Shown: positions 1 through 9,192, counted from the first letter of the stretch. The stretch: DNA of 64,000 nt from Tyzzerella sp. (GCA_017410145.1 JAFQRJ010000031.1:28988-92987); one strand, 5' to 3'. A program made the numbers and translations. The notes: generated by a model not told the origin, from the letters alone.

Positions 1-138
1 AATGCAAGAGTCTGGTTAGGGTTTGGAGACTTGCTTGACGAAATGAGGAAGCAGAAAAATATCTTTCAAAAAGTGAAAGAATTTGTCCTGAGACAGATAT
101 TAAAAAGAGAAATGGCGAAAAAAGGGGAAAATGCATAA
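1..138 (+). CDS. C-terminal fragment of an unidentified protein (5' end outside window)
   Basis: An open frame enters from the left edge and runs 45 codons to a TAA at 136-138. The visible tail is basic and helical (FGDLLDEMRKQKN, then FVLRQILKREMAKKG). I do not recognise the family from this short end. The stop lies inside the stem-loop at 121-166, so this gene ends at its own terminator and the regulator downstream is a separate unit. Confidence 0.6.
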   Translation, partial: NARVWLGFGDLLDEMRKQKNIFQKVKEFVLRQILKREMAKKGENA

Positions 139-166
139 AAAATGCTAAAATCCCCTTTATTTTTTT
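121..166 (+). terminator. Rho-independent terminator
   Basis: The 8-bp arms AAAGGGGA (121-128) and TCCCCTTT (151-158) are perfectly complementary and are followed by ATTTTTTT. The left arm overlaps the last codons of the upstream gene. A TATGAT at 182-187 just after it is a possible -10 for the next gene, but the matching -35 region is poor. Confidence 0.75.
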
Positions 167-216
167 GCGATTTTGCATTAATATGATAAAAGGTTATGAG
201 TTACGGAGGGATAAAG

Positions 217-1305
217 ATGATTTCGAATCAAATACTTCAAAGTACAATTGATGAATTGAAAAAAATTACCCAAATTGATTTACATGTTTTTGACATAGAT
301 GGCAAGGTGCTTGCAAGTACACAGGCAGACGCTGCGGTATATAATGCATTGGTGTCTGAGTTTGCAAAGGTGCCTGAAGAGCAGCAAGAAATCAAGGGAT
401 CCTATTTCTATAAGATATATGATGAATATCAATTGGAATACATATTAGTGGCATACGGCAAAGGCGCTGAGGCACAGACCATTGGAAACATTGCCGCTTT
501 TCAGATAAAAAGTCTTTCGACTGCTTATCAGGAGAGGTTTGATAAAGATAATTTCTTTAAAAATTTGCTGCTTGACAATTTGCTCTTGGTAGATATTTAC
601 AATCGTGCAAAAAAATTGCATGTTGACACGGAAGTAAGACGTGTTATCTTTATTATTGAGATGCCAAGTGACAAGGAAGCGAATGTTCTGGAGCAGGTGA
701 GAAATCTACTTGGCAGCAAGACAAAAGATTTTATCACAGCAGTGGATGAGAAAAATGTCATTATTGTGAAAGAAGTCCAATCGAATGCTGGTTACAAGGA
801 GCTGGATGCATATGCAAATGAGGTATTAGTCTTCCTGCAAGAAGAATGCAATGCAAGTTTTCATGTGGCATACGGAACCATTGTAAGCGACATCAAGGAA
901 GTTTCAAAGTCTTATAAAGAGGCGAAACTTGCCTTGGATGTGGGTAAGATTTTCTTTAGTGAAAAGAGCGTGGTTGCCTATAACACACTGGGAATTGGGC
1001 GTTTGATTTATCAACTTCCGGTACCTCTATGTAAGATGTTTATCCGTGAGATTTTTGAGGGAAAATCGCCGGATGATTTTGATGAGGAAACATTGACAAC
1101 AATATACAAATTTTTCGAGAACAGCTTAAATGTATCCGAGACATCCAGACAATTATATATACACAGAAATACGTTGGTGTACAGATTGGATAAAATTCAA
1201 AAAAGTACAGGGCTTGACCTTCGTGTATTTGAAGATGCAATCACATTCAAAATCGCACTAATGGTAGTGAGGTATATGAAATATATGGAGACAGTGGAGT
1301 ATTAA
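217..1305 (+). CDS. PucR/CdaR-type transcriptional regulator
   Basis: About 362 residues. The N-terminal part (IDLHVFDIDGKVLAST) resembles the sugar-diacid/PAS-like sensor region of CdaR-type regulators. The middle resembles the GGDEF-like region of the PucR family (VAYGTIVSDIKEVSKSYKEA). The C-terminus is the PucR helix-turn-helix (NVSETSRQLYIHRNTLVYRLDKI, broken here only for length: SETSRQLYIHRNTL). An in-frame ATG exists at 196, but GGAGGG at 205-210 points to the ATG at 217. The gene sits 17 bp before ftsE, so it could share transcripts with the cell-division pair. The effector is unknown. Confidence 0.8.
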   Translation: MISNQILQSTIDELKKITQIDLHVFDIDGKVLASTQADAAVYNALVSEFAKVPEEQQEIKGSYFYKIYDEYQLEYILVAYGKGAEAQTIGNIAAFQIKSLSTAYQERFDKDNFFKNLLLDNLLLVDIYNRAKKLHVDTEVRRVIFIIEMPSDKEANVLEQVRNLLGSKTKDFITAVDEKNVIIVKEVQSNAGYKELDAYANEVLVFLQEECNASFHVAYGTIVSDIKEVSKSYKEAKLALDVGKIFFSEKSVVAYNTLGIGRLIYQLPVPLCKMFIREIFEGKSPDDFDEETLTTIYKFFENSLNVSETSRQLYIHRNTLVYRLDKIQKSTGLDLRVFEDAITFKIALMVVRYMKYMETVEY

Positions 1306-1322
1306 TTATTAAGGAGGAGCGT

Positions 1323-2003
1323 ATGATAGAATTAAAAGAAGTTACAAAAGAGTACGCAAAGGGAATTGCCGCGCTAAACGGAGTGAGTTTAAAGATTGAG
1401 CAGGGCGAGTTTGTATTTATTGTAGGGGATAGTGGCTCAGGTAAATCTACATTGATTCGCTTGCTTTTAAAAGAGTTAGAACCAACATCAGGGAAAATCA
1501 CAGTTATGGGAAAAGACTTGGGCAAATTAAAACATAAGGCAATCCCATACTATCGTAGAAAGATGGGAGTTGTATTCCAGGATTTCCGTCTTCTGCAAGA
1601 TAGAAATGTATATGAGAATATTGCGTTTGCACTGCGTGTTACGGAGACACCAACGCGTGTGCTGAAGAAAAAAGTACCGGCCGCACTCTCATTGGTAGGC
1701 CTGGCTCAGAAGTATAAATCAAATCCAAAAGAATTATCCGGTGGGGAACAACAAAGGGTTGCGATTGCAAGAGCAATTGTAAATGAACCATCCATTCTTT
1801 TGTGCGATGAGCCAACAGGAAACCTTGATCCGGTAAACTCATGGGAAATCATGAAGCTTTTGGATGAGGCAAACCAGAGAGGCACAACAGTTGTCGTTGT
1901 TACCCATAACCATGAGATTGTTGAGGCAATGAAAAAACGTGTAATCACAATGCAGAAGGGGAACATTGTGAGTGATACGAAAAAGGCGGTGCGTAAATCA
2001 TGA
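1323..2003 (+). CDS. ftsE: Cell-division ABC transporter ATP-binding protein FtsE
   Basis: 226 residues, normal for FtsE. Walker A is GDSGSGKST (about 35-43), followed by the Q-loop region VVFQDFRLL, the signature LSGGEQQRV (about 138-146), Walker B LLCDEPT and the switch histidine in VVTHNHE. With FtsX it forms the membrane complex that couples the divisome or elongasome to peptidoglycan hydrolase activation. GGAGG lies just before the ATG. Its last four bases overlap ftsX, which indicates translational coupling. Confidence 0.96.
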   Translation: MIELKEVTKEYAKGIAALNGVSLKIEQGEFVFIVGDSGSGKSTLIRLLLKELEPTSGKITVMGKDLGKLKHKAIPYYRRKMGVVFQDFRLLQDRNVYENIAFALRVTETPTRVLKKKVPAALSLVGLAQKYKSNPKELSGGEQQRVAIARAIVNEPSILLCDEPTGNLDPVNSWEIMKLLDEANQRGTTVVVVTHNHEIVEAMKKRVITMQKGNIVSDTKKAVRKS

Positions 2004-2911
2004 GAATCAGTACAATTAGATATACGGTAAAACAAGGCCTTAGAAACATTGCAAGAAATAAAATGTTTTCGATTGCATCTGTTGCAACAATGGCTGCATG
2101 TATTTTCCTGTTTGGCGTGTTTTACTCTATAATAACCAATTTTCAATATTTGGTAGACAAGGCAGAAGAGAGTGTTGCAATTGTCGTTTTCCTTGATGAA
2201 GATATTACAAAGAAACAAAAGGAAAACATTGAGAAAAAACTCAGCAAAAGAGAAGAAGTATTAGAAGTGAAATATATTTCTGCAGATGAAGCGTGGGAAG
2301 AATTCCAAAAAGATTATTTTGGAGAAAACAGCGATGCAGCAGAGGGATTTGATGTTAATCCATTGGAACATTCAGATAACTTTGAAGTGTATATGAAATC
2401 TGTTGAAAAGCAGGCAGAGTTAGTTGAGTATGCAGAGGGCCTTGAAGGTGTGCGTAAGGTAAATAAATCCGAGCTTGTAGCAGATGCACTGACCAGTGTA
2501 AACATGTTAATTGCTTATGTGTCAGGTGCTATCATATTGATTTTGCTTGCAGTAGCTATTTTCTTAATTAACAATACGGTTAACATGGGTATTACCATCC
2601 GTAAGGAAGAGATTGCAATTATGAAATACATTGGTGCAAAGGATTCCTTTGTAAGGGCACCGTTTGTTTTAGAAGGTGTGATTATCGGTGTGGTAGGTGC
2701 AGCCATTCCGCTGGTATTGTTATACTTTGCCTATGAAAAGGCAATCAACTATATTTTGACGAAATTCACTATTTTCAGTACAATTTTGAATGTGGATTTC
2801 TTACCTGCATCAGAAGTATACAAAACATTACTTCCGGTGGGATTATTACTCGGAGTCGGAATCGGTTTTGTGGGAAGTTTCTTTACAATTAAGAAACATT
2901 TGAAAGCATAG
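2000..2911 (+). CDS. ftsX: Cell-division protein FtsX (permease-like)
   Basis: 303 residues. The layout is the FtsX one: a cytoplasmic N-terminus, a first membrane helix (about 24-47), an extracellular loop of about 120 residues (the site that contacts hydrolases or adaptors), then three membrane helices with the conserved stretch NMGITIRKEEIAIMKYIGA. The ATG overlaps the ftsE stop by 4 bp. The protein acts with FtsE in signalling to cell-wall hydrolases and is not thought to be a true transporter. The neighbouring protease gene is a frequent partner in Firmicutes. Confidence 0.95.
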   Translation: MRISTIRYTVKQGLRNIARNKMFSIASVATMAACIFLFGVFYSIITNFQYLVDKAEESVAIVVFLDEDITKKQKENIEKKLSKREEVLEVKYISADEAWEEFQKDYFGENSDAAEGFDVNPLEHSDNFEVYMKSVEKQAELVEYAEGLEGVRKVNKSELVADALTSVNMLIAYVSGAIILILLAVAIFLINNTVNMGITIRKEEIAIMKYIGAKDSFVRAPFVLEGVIIGVVGAAIPLVLLYFAYEKAINYILTKFTIFSTILNVDFLPASEVYKTLLPVGLLLGVGIGFVGSFFTIKKHLKA

Positions 2912-2925
2912 GAGTTATATTGATA

Positions 2926-4155
2926 ATGGAGCAGTTCGAACAAAAGGAACATATCAAACAAAAACAAAAGAACAACTTCTGGAAAGGGGCGCTTTGCGGC
3001 GCCCTTGCTATGTTGGTTATAAGTCTGATTGTTGGTGGTACAATTCTACTCTTTTCATTAATGAATTGGAGCTTGATTGGAAGTGACGATGACGGGCTGG
3101 TGACCAACAAAACATTACGCAAATTAGTCGCCATACAACAACTTATAGACAAGTATTATTTGTATCCGGATGAGGTAAATGAGCAGAATCTGCAGGACTA
3201 TCTCGTGAAAGGTTATGTAGGCGGCCTGCAGGAGCCATATTCGGTTTATTATGATGAGGCAGAAACAACTGCACTTTTTGAATCTACATCAGGAACATTT
3301 GGCGGAATCGGCGTTGCAATTATGCAAGATACAAGTAGTGGTCTTGTTACATTTACAAAAATATATAAAGATTGTCCGGGGGAAAAAGCAGGTTTCAAGG
3401 AAGGCGACATTGTATATAAGGTGAATGGTGCGGATGTTACAGGTCAGGACTTAGACACCATCGTTTCCCAGATTCGTGGTGAACTTGGCACAGAAGTTGA
3501 GATTACCGTAATCCGCGATGGGGAAGAATACACAGGTAAGGCCACAAGAGCATTAATTGAAAATGATACGGTTGAATACGAATTGAAAAAGGACGATGTA
3601 GGTTACATCCAAGTAACAGGTTTTGAAGATGTTACAACAAAACAGTTTGAAGAAGCGCTGGATGATTTGAACAGACAGGGAATGCGGGGATTGATTGTTG
3701 ATTTACGTAGTAATCCGGGTGGAAATTTGACAACCGTTGTCAAAATGGTAGATATGATTTTATCAGAAGGAACCATTGTTTCCATTAAAGATAAGAACGG
3801 AAAAGGTGAAGTTTACACTGCAAAGAAAGATAATAAATTGAATGTGCCGTTGGTAGTTCTGATTAACGGATATAGTGCAAGTGCTTCGGAGATTTTTGCA
3901 GGGGCTGTAAAAGACCATGAACTTGGAACCTTAGTTGGAACAACAACCTATGGCAAAGGAATTGTGCAAAATATTTTTGATTTACAAGATGGGACCTGTT
4001 TAAAACTTACAAGTTCTGAATATTTTACACCAAATGGAACGAATATTCATGGAGTAGGTGTGGCACCGGATGTGGAAATCGAGTATGAGTATGATGAAAA
4101 CAATCCGGAAAAGGATAATCAATTAGAGAAAGCAATAGAGGTGTTGAAACAATGA
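2926..4155 (+). CDS. C-terminal processing protease (S41 family, CtpA/CtpB type)
   Basis: About 409 residues: a basic N-terminus, one membrane helix, an extracytoplasmic PDZ domain (about 110-190) and an S41 peptidase domain. Catalytic Ser is about 319 in the SASASE motif. Lys344 and Gln348 in YGKGIVQ lie at the +25 and +29 spacing typical of Ctp enzymes. The protein is expected outside the membrane, cleaving substrates from their C-termini. A TTG at 2920 is in frame, but AGGAG at 2910-2914 fits the ATG at 2926 better. The last codons overlap the pyrC start, so protease and pyrimidine genes are co-transcribed. Confidence 0.92.
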   Translation: MEQFEQKEHIKQKQKNNFWKGALCGALAMLVISLIVGGTILLFSLMNWSLIGSDDDGLVTNKTLRKLVAIQQLIDKYYLYPDEVNEQNLQDYLVKGYVGGLQEPYSVYYDEAETTALFESTSGTFGGIGVAIMQDTSSGLVTFTKIYKDCPGEKAGFKEGDIVYKVNGADVTGQDLDTIVSQIRGELGTEVEITVIRDGEEYTGKATRALIENDTVEYELKKDDVGYIQVTGFEDVTTKQFEEALDDLNRQGMRGLIVDLRSNPGGNLTTVVKMVDMILSEGTIVSIKDKNGKGEVYTAKKDNKLNVPLVVLINGYSASASEIFAGAVKDHELGTLVGTTTYGKGIVQNIFDLQDGTCLKLTSSEYFTPNGTNIHGVGVAPDVEIEYEYDENNPEKDNQLEKAIEVLKQ

Positions 4156-5429
4156 AAACTCTTATTCAAAATGGTTACGTTTTGGACCCGGAGAGTAAGC
4201 GAGAGGGAAAGTATGATGTCTTGATTGAGGATGAAAAAATCATCAAGATGGCAGAGCAGATTACAGATGATGCAGACAAGGTATTGGATGCAAGCGGATG
4301 TTATGTGATGCCGGGATTTATTGACCTTCATGTGCATTTGCGTGACCCGGGGTTAGAATATAAGGAGACACTGGAAACCGGAGGAAAGGCAGCAGCAAGA
4401 GGTGGTGTTACTACTATCTGTGCCATGCCAAACACAAAGCCGGTTGTGGATAATGGTGAGAAGGTGCTGGATGTTCATAACAGAGCCAAAACCGATTCAC
4501 CGGTACATGTGATTCAGATTGGTGCAATCACCATCGGTCAGCAAGGACAGGAACTCGCAGATATTGAGGGGATGGCGAAAGCAGGCTGTCACGCAATTAG
4601 TGAAGATGGCAAATCTGTCATGAATGCATCCCTTTATAGACAAGCAATGAAGCTTGCGAAAGACAATGAAATATCCATCTTTGCACATTGTGAAGATATT
4701 ACCATGGTAGAAGGCGGAGTAATGCACGCCGACGAAAAGGCACAGGCACTTGGCCTCAAAGGAATTACAAATGCAGTGGAAGACGTGATTGTAGCGAGAG
4801 ACATTTTGCTTGCAAAAGAAACAGGTGTGAGATTGCATTTGTGTCACTGCTCTACGGAAGACAGTGTAAAATTAGTAGAAGCGGCTAAGAAGGAGGGACT
4901 CCCGGTCACAGCAGAGGTTTGCCCACATCATTTTGCCATGACGACAGATGATATCACAGAAGATGATGGGAACTTTAAGATGAATCCGCCACTTCGTGGA
5001 AAACGTGATGTAGAAGCCCTAAAAGCAGGACTGAAGGCTGATATTATGGATGTAATTGCAACAGACCATGCACCACATGCAGCAGAGGAAAAGAACTGCT
5101 CTATGACAAAGGCAGCATTCGGAATTGTGGGATTAGAAACAATGGCTTCTCTTACTTATACCGAATTGGTGGAGACAGGGGTTATAACCCCAATGCAGAT
5201 GGCGGAGAAAACAAGTTATAATCCGGCAAGGATTTTAGGTCTGGATGAAAAGGGTGCCATTGCAGAAGGTAAGATTGCAGATATTGTTGTGTTTGACCCA
5301 ACAGTAGAATACGTAATCGATAAGAATACATTTTACTCAAAAGGCAAGAACACACCGTTCCATGGACGGAAAGTAAAAGGTGAAATTCGTTACACATTAG
5401 TAGATGGTAACGTGGTATACGAAGGATAA
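4152..5429 (+). CDS. pyrC: Dihydroorotase
   Basis: 425 residues, the class I length. It closes N-carbamoyl-L-aspartate to dihydroorotate, step 3 of UMP synthesis. Metal-binding HVHLRDP lies at about 60-66, a further histidine in EVCPHH and the catalytic Asp in IATDHAPH. The GCHAISEDGKS segment is typical of the class I bacterial enzymes. The ATG overlaps the protease stop by 4 bp and pyrF follows after 22 bp. Confidence 0.96.
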   Translation: MKTLIQNGYVLDPESKREGKYDVLIEDEKIIKMAEQITDDADKVLDASGCYVMPGFIDLHVHLRDPGLEYKETLETGGKAAARGGVTTICAMPNTKPVVDNGEKVLDVHNRAKTDSPVHVIQIGAITIGQQGQELADIEGMAKAGCHAISEDGKSVMNASLYRQAMKLAKDNEISIFAHCEDITMVEGGVMHADEKAQALGLKGITNAVEDVIVARDILLAKETGVRLHLCHCSTEDSVKLVEAAKKEGLPVTAEVCPHHFAMTTDDITEDDGNFKMNPPLRGKRDVEALKAGLKADIMDVIATDHAPHAAEEKNCSMTKAAFGIVGLETMASLTYTELVETGVITPMQMAEKTSYNPARILGLDEKGAIAEGKIADIVVFDPTVEYVIDKNTFYSKGKNTPFHGRKVKGEIRYTLVDGNVVYEG

Positions 5430-5451
5430 TGATATTTGGAGGATATGAGAG

Positions 5452-6381
5452 ATGATTAACAAATTAGTAGCTAATATTAAGAAAACAAACGCACCTATCG
5501 TAGTAGGTTTGGATCCAATGTTAAATTACATTCCGGAACATGTGCAGAAAAAAGCATTTGCCGAGTTTGGTGAAACATTAGAGGGGGCAGCAGAGGCAAT
5601 CTGGCAATTTAATAAAGAAATCGTAGACAAAACATACGATTTGATTCCAGCTGTAAAACCACAAATCGCAATGTACGAGCAATTTGGTATTCCGGGTCTT
5701 GTAGCGTTCAAGAAGACGGTAGATTACTGCAAAGAAAAGGGCTTAGTAGTAATCGGTGATATCAAACGTGGTGATATCGGTTCTACATCAGCAGCTTATG
5801 CAGTAGGACATGTTGGCCGCGTACAAGTAGGAAGTAAGACATACGTACCATTTGATGAAGATTTCGTTACAGTGAACCCATACCTTGGTTCTGACGGTGT
5901 GGATCCATTTATTAAAGTTTGTAAAGAAGAAAACAAAGGTATCTTCGTATTGGTGAAGACATCGAATCCATCTAGTGGCGAATTCCAAGACCGCCTTATT
6001 GATGGTAAACCATTGTACGAAATCGTTGGTGAAAAGGTGGCTGAGTGGGGCGCTTCTCATATGGGAGACGATTATAGCTATGTGGGAGCAGTAGTTGGAG
6101 CAACTTATCCGGAAATGGGTAAAGTACTTCGCAAAGTAATGCCAAAGGCATATATCTTAGTTCCGGGCTATGGTGCACAAGGTGGTAAAGGAAAAGACTT
6201 AGTACACTTCTTCAATGAAGACGGACTTGGTGCAATTGTAAACTCTTCACGCGGAATTATTGCAGCTTACAAGCAAGAAGCTTATGCAAAATTTGGTGCA
6301 GAAAACTTTGGAGAAGCATCAAGAGCAGCGGTCGTAGACATGGTAGAAGATATTTGCGAAAGCCTTGAGCAGAGATTTTAA
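5452..6381 (+). CDS. pyrF: Orotidine 5'-phosphate decarboxylase (type 2)
   Basis: 309 residues, the longer type-2 PyrF found in clostridia and mycobacteria. It decarboxylates OMP to UMP. The catalytic D-x-K-x-x-D cluster is DIKRGDIGST (Lys about 105). The phosphate-binding end is NSSRGIIAAY. GGAGG precedes the ATG. It is the last gene before a hairpin terminator, so pyrK-pyrD downstream may be transcribed separately or by readthrough. Confidence 0.95.
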   Translation: MINKLVANIKKTNAPIVVGLDPMLNYIPEHVQKKAFAEFGETLEGAAEAIWQFNKEIVDKTYDLIPAVKPQIAMYEQFGIPGLVAFKKTVDYCKEKGLVVIGDIKRGDIGSTSAAYAVGHVGRVQVGSKTYVPFDEDFVTVNPYLGSDGVDPFIKVCKEENKGIFVLVKTSNPSSGEFQDRLIDGKPLYEIVGEKVAEWGASHMGDDYSYVGAVVGATYPEMGKVLRKVMPKAYILVPGYGAQGGKGKDLVHFFNEDGLGAIVNSSRGIIAAYKQEAYAKFGAENFGEASRAAVVDMVEDICESLEQRF

Positions 6382-6411
6382 TTGTTCGTATGATAATTTT
6401 TTGTGTGAAAA

Positions 6412-6458
6412 CTAACCGGAAATGCATATATTTCGGTTAGAAAAATGTAAATTTTTTT
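6412..6458 (+). terminator. Terminator-like hairpin after pyrF
   Basis: CTAACCGGAAAT at 6412 pairs with ATTTCGGTTAG ending at 6440 (one bulged base). A short A-rich gap and seven T at 6452-6458 follow. The remaining gap to pyrK (6459-6594) holds a small ACCC/GGGT hairpin and no obvious PyrR-binding loop. Confidence 0.6.
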
Positions 6459-6594
6459 GCTGACAAACAAAATGTTGTAAATAAAGGTGTTTTTACCCCG
6501 ATTTGGGTTAGATTTTTAATAATTTTTGAGATTATACACCAATTACGGTCAGGTCTCTGTTTGTTAGTAGTGAAAAAACAAGGAGAATAGGAAC

Positions 6595-7377
6595 ATGGCA
6601 GACAGAAAAAAAGAAACAGCGTTAGTGGTTTCCCAGGAACAAATCGCAGATAATATTTTCAGTATGTGGATTCAGACCGAAGCAGCTGCATCTGCAAAGC
6701 CGGGACAATTTATTTCCATGTATACAAATGATGGAACCAAATTGCTCCCTAGACCAATTAGTATCTGCGAGATAGATAAAGCAAATGGAAGACTGCGTGT
6801 GGTATACCGCGTAACAGGTGAAAAAACCGGTACAAAAGAATTTTCACAAATGAAAGCCGGAGATACCATTCCGGTTGTCGGACCACTTGGAAATGGATTT
6901 CCATTGGAAAAAGCGGAGGGAAAGAAAGCATTCCTTATGGGTGGAGGAATCGGTGTGCCACCAATCTTAGAGCTTGCAAAGCAATTAAATTGCGAGAAAC
7001 AGATTGTGGTTGGCTACCGTGATGAACACACATTTTTAAAAGAGCAGTTTGAAGCAAATGGTACACTTTACATCTCTACAGAGGATGGTAGTGTTGGAAC
7101 CAAAGGAAATGTGATGCACGCAATTGCGGAAAACAATCTGTCAGCAGATATTATTTATGCATGTGGTCCTACACCAATGCTTCGCGCAATTAAAAATCAT
7201 GCAGAAGAAAATGGAATTGAATGCTACATTTCCTTAGAGGAAAGAATGGCTTGCGGAATCGGTGCATGTTTGGCATGTACTTGCAAGAGCAAAGAAAAAG
7301 ACCATCACTCAAATGTAAATAACAAACGTATCTGCAAAGATGGTCCGGTATTCTTGTCTACGGAGGTGGAAATCTAA
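6595..7377 (+). CDS. pyrK: Dihydroorotate dehydrogenase electron-transfer subunit PyrK
   Basis: 260 residues, the usual PyrK length. It carries FAD and a [2Fe-2S] cluster and passes electrons from PyrD to NAD+. The FAD-binding region includes RPISICEID, and the NAD part has LMGGGIGVPP and YACGPTPML. The cluster cysteines are in ACGIGACLACTC plus RICKDGPVF. AAGGAG precedes the ATG. Its stop overlaps the pyrD start (TAATG), and the partner subunit follows directly. Confidence 0.95.
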   Translation: MADRKKETALVVSQEQIADNIFSMWIQTEAAASAKPGQFISMYTNDGTKLLPRPISICEIDKANGRLRVVYRVTGEKTGTKEFSQMKAGDTIPVVGPLGNGFPLEKAEGKKAFLMGGGIGVPPILELAKQLNCEKQIVVGYRDEHTFLKEQFEANGTLYISTEDGSVGTKGNVMHAIAENNLSADIIYACGPTPMLRAIKNHAEENGIECYISLEERMACGIGACLACTCKSKEKDHHSNVNNKRICKDGPVFLSTEVEI

Positions 7378-8279
7378 TGGATATGCGTGTGAATATAGCT
7401 GGTGTTGAATGGAAAAACCCAGTCACAGTTGCTTCTGGAACTTTTGGCTCAGGTGCAGAGTTTGCTGACTTTGTAGATCTGAATAAGCTTGGCGCAGTTA
7501 CAACAAAAGGAGTTGCAAATGTTCCTTGGGCGGGGAATCCAACACCAAGAGTGGTTGAAACTTATGGCGGAATGATGAATGCTATTGGTCTTCAAAATCC
7601 GGGGATTGATGTATTCTGTGAAAGAGATATCCCATTTTTAAAACAATATGATACCAAGATTATTGTAAATGTTTGTGGTCATGCACCGGAAGAATACTTT
7701 GCTGTTGTGGAACGACTTGCAAATGAACCAATTGATATGATGGAAATCAATATTTCCTGTCCAAACGTAAATGCAGGATTTTTAGCATTTGGACAAGACC
7801 CAAAACAAGTGGAAAAATTAACTTCCCAGATTAAGAAACTTGCAAAACAACCGGTGATTATGAAGTTGACACCGAATGTAACTGATATTACTGAGATTGC
7901 AAAGGCAGCAGAAGCAGGCGGTGCAGATGCAGTTTCCTTAATCAATACTTTGACTGGTATGAAAATTGATATCAATCGTAAAACTTTTGCAATTGCAAAT
8001 AAGACAGCCGGTGTATCAGGTCCTGCAATTCATCCAATTGCAGTTCGCATGGTATATCAGGTGGCTAACGCAGTTAGTATTCCAATCATTGGTATGGGCG
8101 GAATTGCATCAGCAGAAGATGCCATTGAATTGATTCTTGCAGGAGCAAGTGCGGTAGCTGTGGGAACCGCAAACTTCCACAATCCTGGAATTACGATGGA
8201 AATCGTGGATGGAATCGAAGAATATATGAAGAAAAACGGATTCAACTCAGTAAAAGAGATGGTTGGATTGGTGAAATAA
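7377..8279 (+). CDS. pyrD: Dihydroorotate dehydrogenase, NAD-dependent catalytic subunit (class 1B)
   Basis: 300 residues. The active-site Cys of class 1 enzymes is at about 128 in NISCPNVNAG, and the FMN/phosphate-binding end has GMGGIASAEDA and GASAVAVGTANF. It oxidises dihydroorotate to orotate, with PyrK handing electrons to NAD+. The start overlaps the pyrK stop by one base and GGAGG lies 10 bp upstream. A strong terminator follows. Confidence 0.95.
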   Translation: MDMRVNIAGVEWKNPVTVASGTFGSGAEFADFVDLNKLGAVTTKGVANVPWAGNPTPRVVETYGGMMNAIGLQNPGIDVFCERDIPFLKQYDTKIIVNVCGHAPEEYFAVVERLANEPIDMMEINISCPNVNAGFLAFGQDPKQVEKLTSQIKKLAKQPVIMKLTPNVTDITEIAKAAEAGGADAVSLINTLTGMKIDINRKTFAIANKTAGVSGPAIHPIAVRMVYQVANAVSIPIIGMGGIASAEDAIELILAGASAVAVGTANFHNPGITMEIVDGIEEYMKKNGFNSVKEMVGLVK

Positions 8280-8291
8280 GAAATTTATGTA

Positions 8292-8320
8292 TGCTCGGAC
8301 TTACTTGTCCGAGCATTTTT
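8292..8320 (+). terminator. Rho-independent terminator of pyrKD
   Basis: TGCTCGGAC (8292-8300) and GTCCGAGCA (8307-8315) form a 9-bp perfect stem with a 6-base loop, followed by TTTTT. It sits tail-to-tail with the reverse-strand gene ending at 8319, so it may also help end that transcript. Confidence 0.85.
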
Positions 8321-8531
8321 AAAACATTTTATCTCGACTTTCACCAAGACTATTTACGAAATTCTCCATGTCTGCACGGGTGTGCATCTGGCGGCTCTTT
8401 TCAACTGTTGCGTTTTTTTCGGCGTCACTCATATTTGCAAAAACTTCCATTGATTTTGCATTTGCCGCCAGAGACAACCCGAAACCAATAGGCATTTCGC
8501 CACCTTCACCGATATTCCATTTTTCATCCAT
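8319..8531 (-). CDS. Small conserved protein of unknown function
   Basis: About 70 residues: MPIGFGLSLAANAKSMEVF, then MSDAEKNATVEKSRQ, ending in NFVNSL. This resembles a short cytosolic protein common in clostridia (MPxGFG...LSxxEKxxV...NSL), and no function is known to me. A GTG at 8540 is in frame, but AGGAAG on the reverse strand is spaced for the ATG at 8531. It is single-gene and convergent with pyrD. Confidence 0.72.
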   Translation of the reverse strand: MDEKWNIGEGGEMPIGFGLSLAANAKSMEVFANMSDAEKNATVEKSRQMHTRADMENFVNSLGESRDKMF

Positions 8532-8685
8532 GTATGTCACCTTCCTGTTTGTAAAATATAATGTTAGTGTAATAAATTCGAGTGATTTTATGCGGAATTA
8601 CTCTGTGATTTTCCAAATAAAAAACCGAAGCACATGTTTATAAAAGATGCATACGATATATGGAACTCATTTTCTGAGGTGTTTT

Positions 8686-9120
8686 ATGTTTTTTAAGAAT
8701 CAAACAAAACCATATGCTGTTGCAAAAATTGCAGGTAATGCAAATTATCCGGACGTTAAGGGAAATGTTTCGTTTTACGATGTATATGGTGGTACTTTTG
8801 TGGTGGCAGACATTAGAAATCTGCCGGATAGTGATGGTTTCCATGGTTTTCATATTCATGATGGAAATAGTTGTATGCCAATGCAAGAGGGCGGGCATTA
8901 TAATCCGACGAATCAGCCACATCCGATGCATGCAGGAGATTTGCCTTCGATACTTGCAAGTGGTGGTATGGTGTTTAGCGCATTTTACACCAATCGCTTT
9001 TATCCGGAGGATATAGTAGGAAAAGTTGTTGTTATTCATGCCAACCCAGATGATTTTAAGTCGCAACCGTCAGGAAATCCGGGCCCAATTGTAGCGTGTG
9101 GAGAAATTAAAGGACAGTGA
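8686..9120 (+). CDS. Cu/Zn superoxide dismutase family protein, cytosolic
   Basis: 144 residues from the ATG at 8686, which has GAGGTG 5 bases before it (an in-frame ATG at 8647 lacks a good site). All metal ligands can be aligned: Cu His56, His58, His71 and His118; Zn His71, His79, His82 and Asp85. The disulphide pair would be Cys63 and Cys138. The conserved active-site arginine (Arg143 in the human enzyme) is replaced by Ile135 in GNPGPIVACG. There is no signal peptide, so the protein should stay in the cytoplasm, unlike most bacterial SodC. Dismutase activity is plausible but may be weakened. Confidence 0.85.
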   Translation: MFFKNQTKPYAVAKIAGNANYPDVKGNVSFYDVYGGTFVVADIRNLPDSDGFHGFHIHDGNSCMPMQEGGHYNPTNQPHPMHAGDLPSILASGGMVFSAFYTNRFYPEDIVGKVVVIHANPDDFKSQPSGNPGPIVACGEIKGQ

Positions 9121-9132
9121 TATGCTTCCATC

Positions 9133-9175
9133 ATAGCAACCAGTTGCATAGTAGTAAAAAGTGATTGGTTGCTAT
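9133..9175. repeat. Inverted repeat at the left edge of the defence island
   Basis: The 10-bp arms ATAGCAACCA (9133-9142) and TGGTTGCTAT (9166-9175) are perfect complements with a 23-base loop. No T-run follows, so it is a weak terminator candidate at best. It lies between sodC and the island promoter. Confidence 0.5.
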
Positions 9176-9192
9176 CAAATAGGTGAAAATAA

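Noticed and set aside
6459-6594. PyrR-dependent attenuator before pyrK
   Set aside because: No PyrR-binding loop consensus or antiterminator/terminator pair could be seen; only small hairpins.
8638-9066. Long reverse-strand open frame opposite the SOD gene
   Set aside because: Composition is unnatural (many Ile, His, Cys, Met) and the sense strand holds a clear SOD with all ligands.
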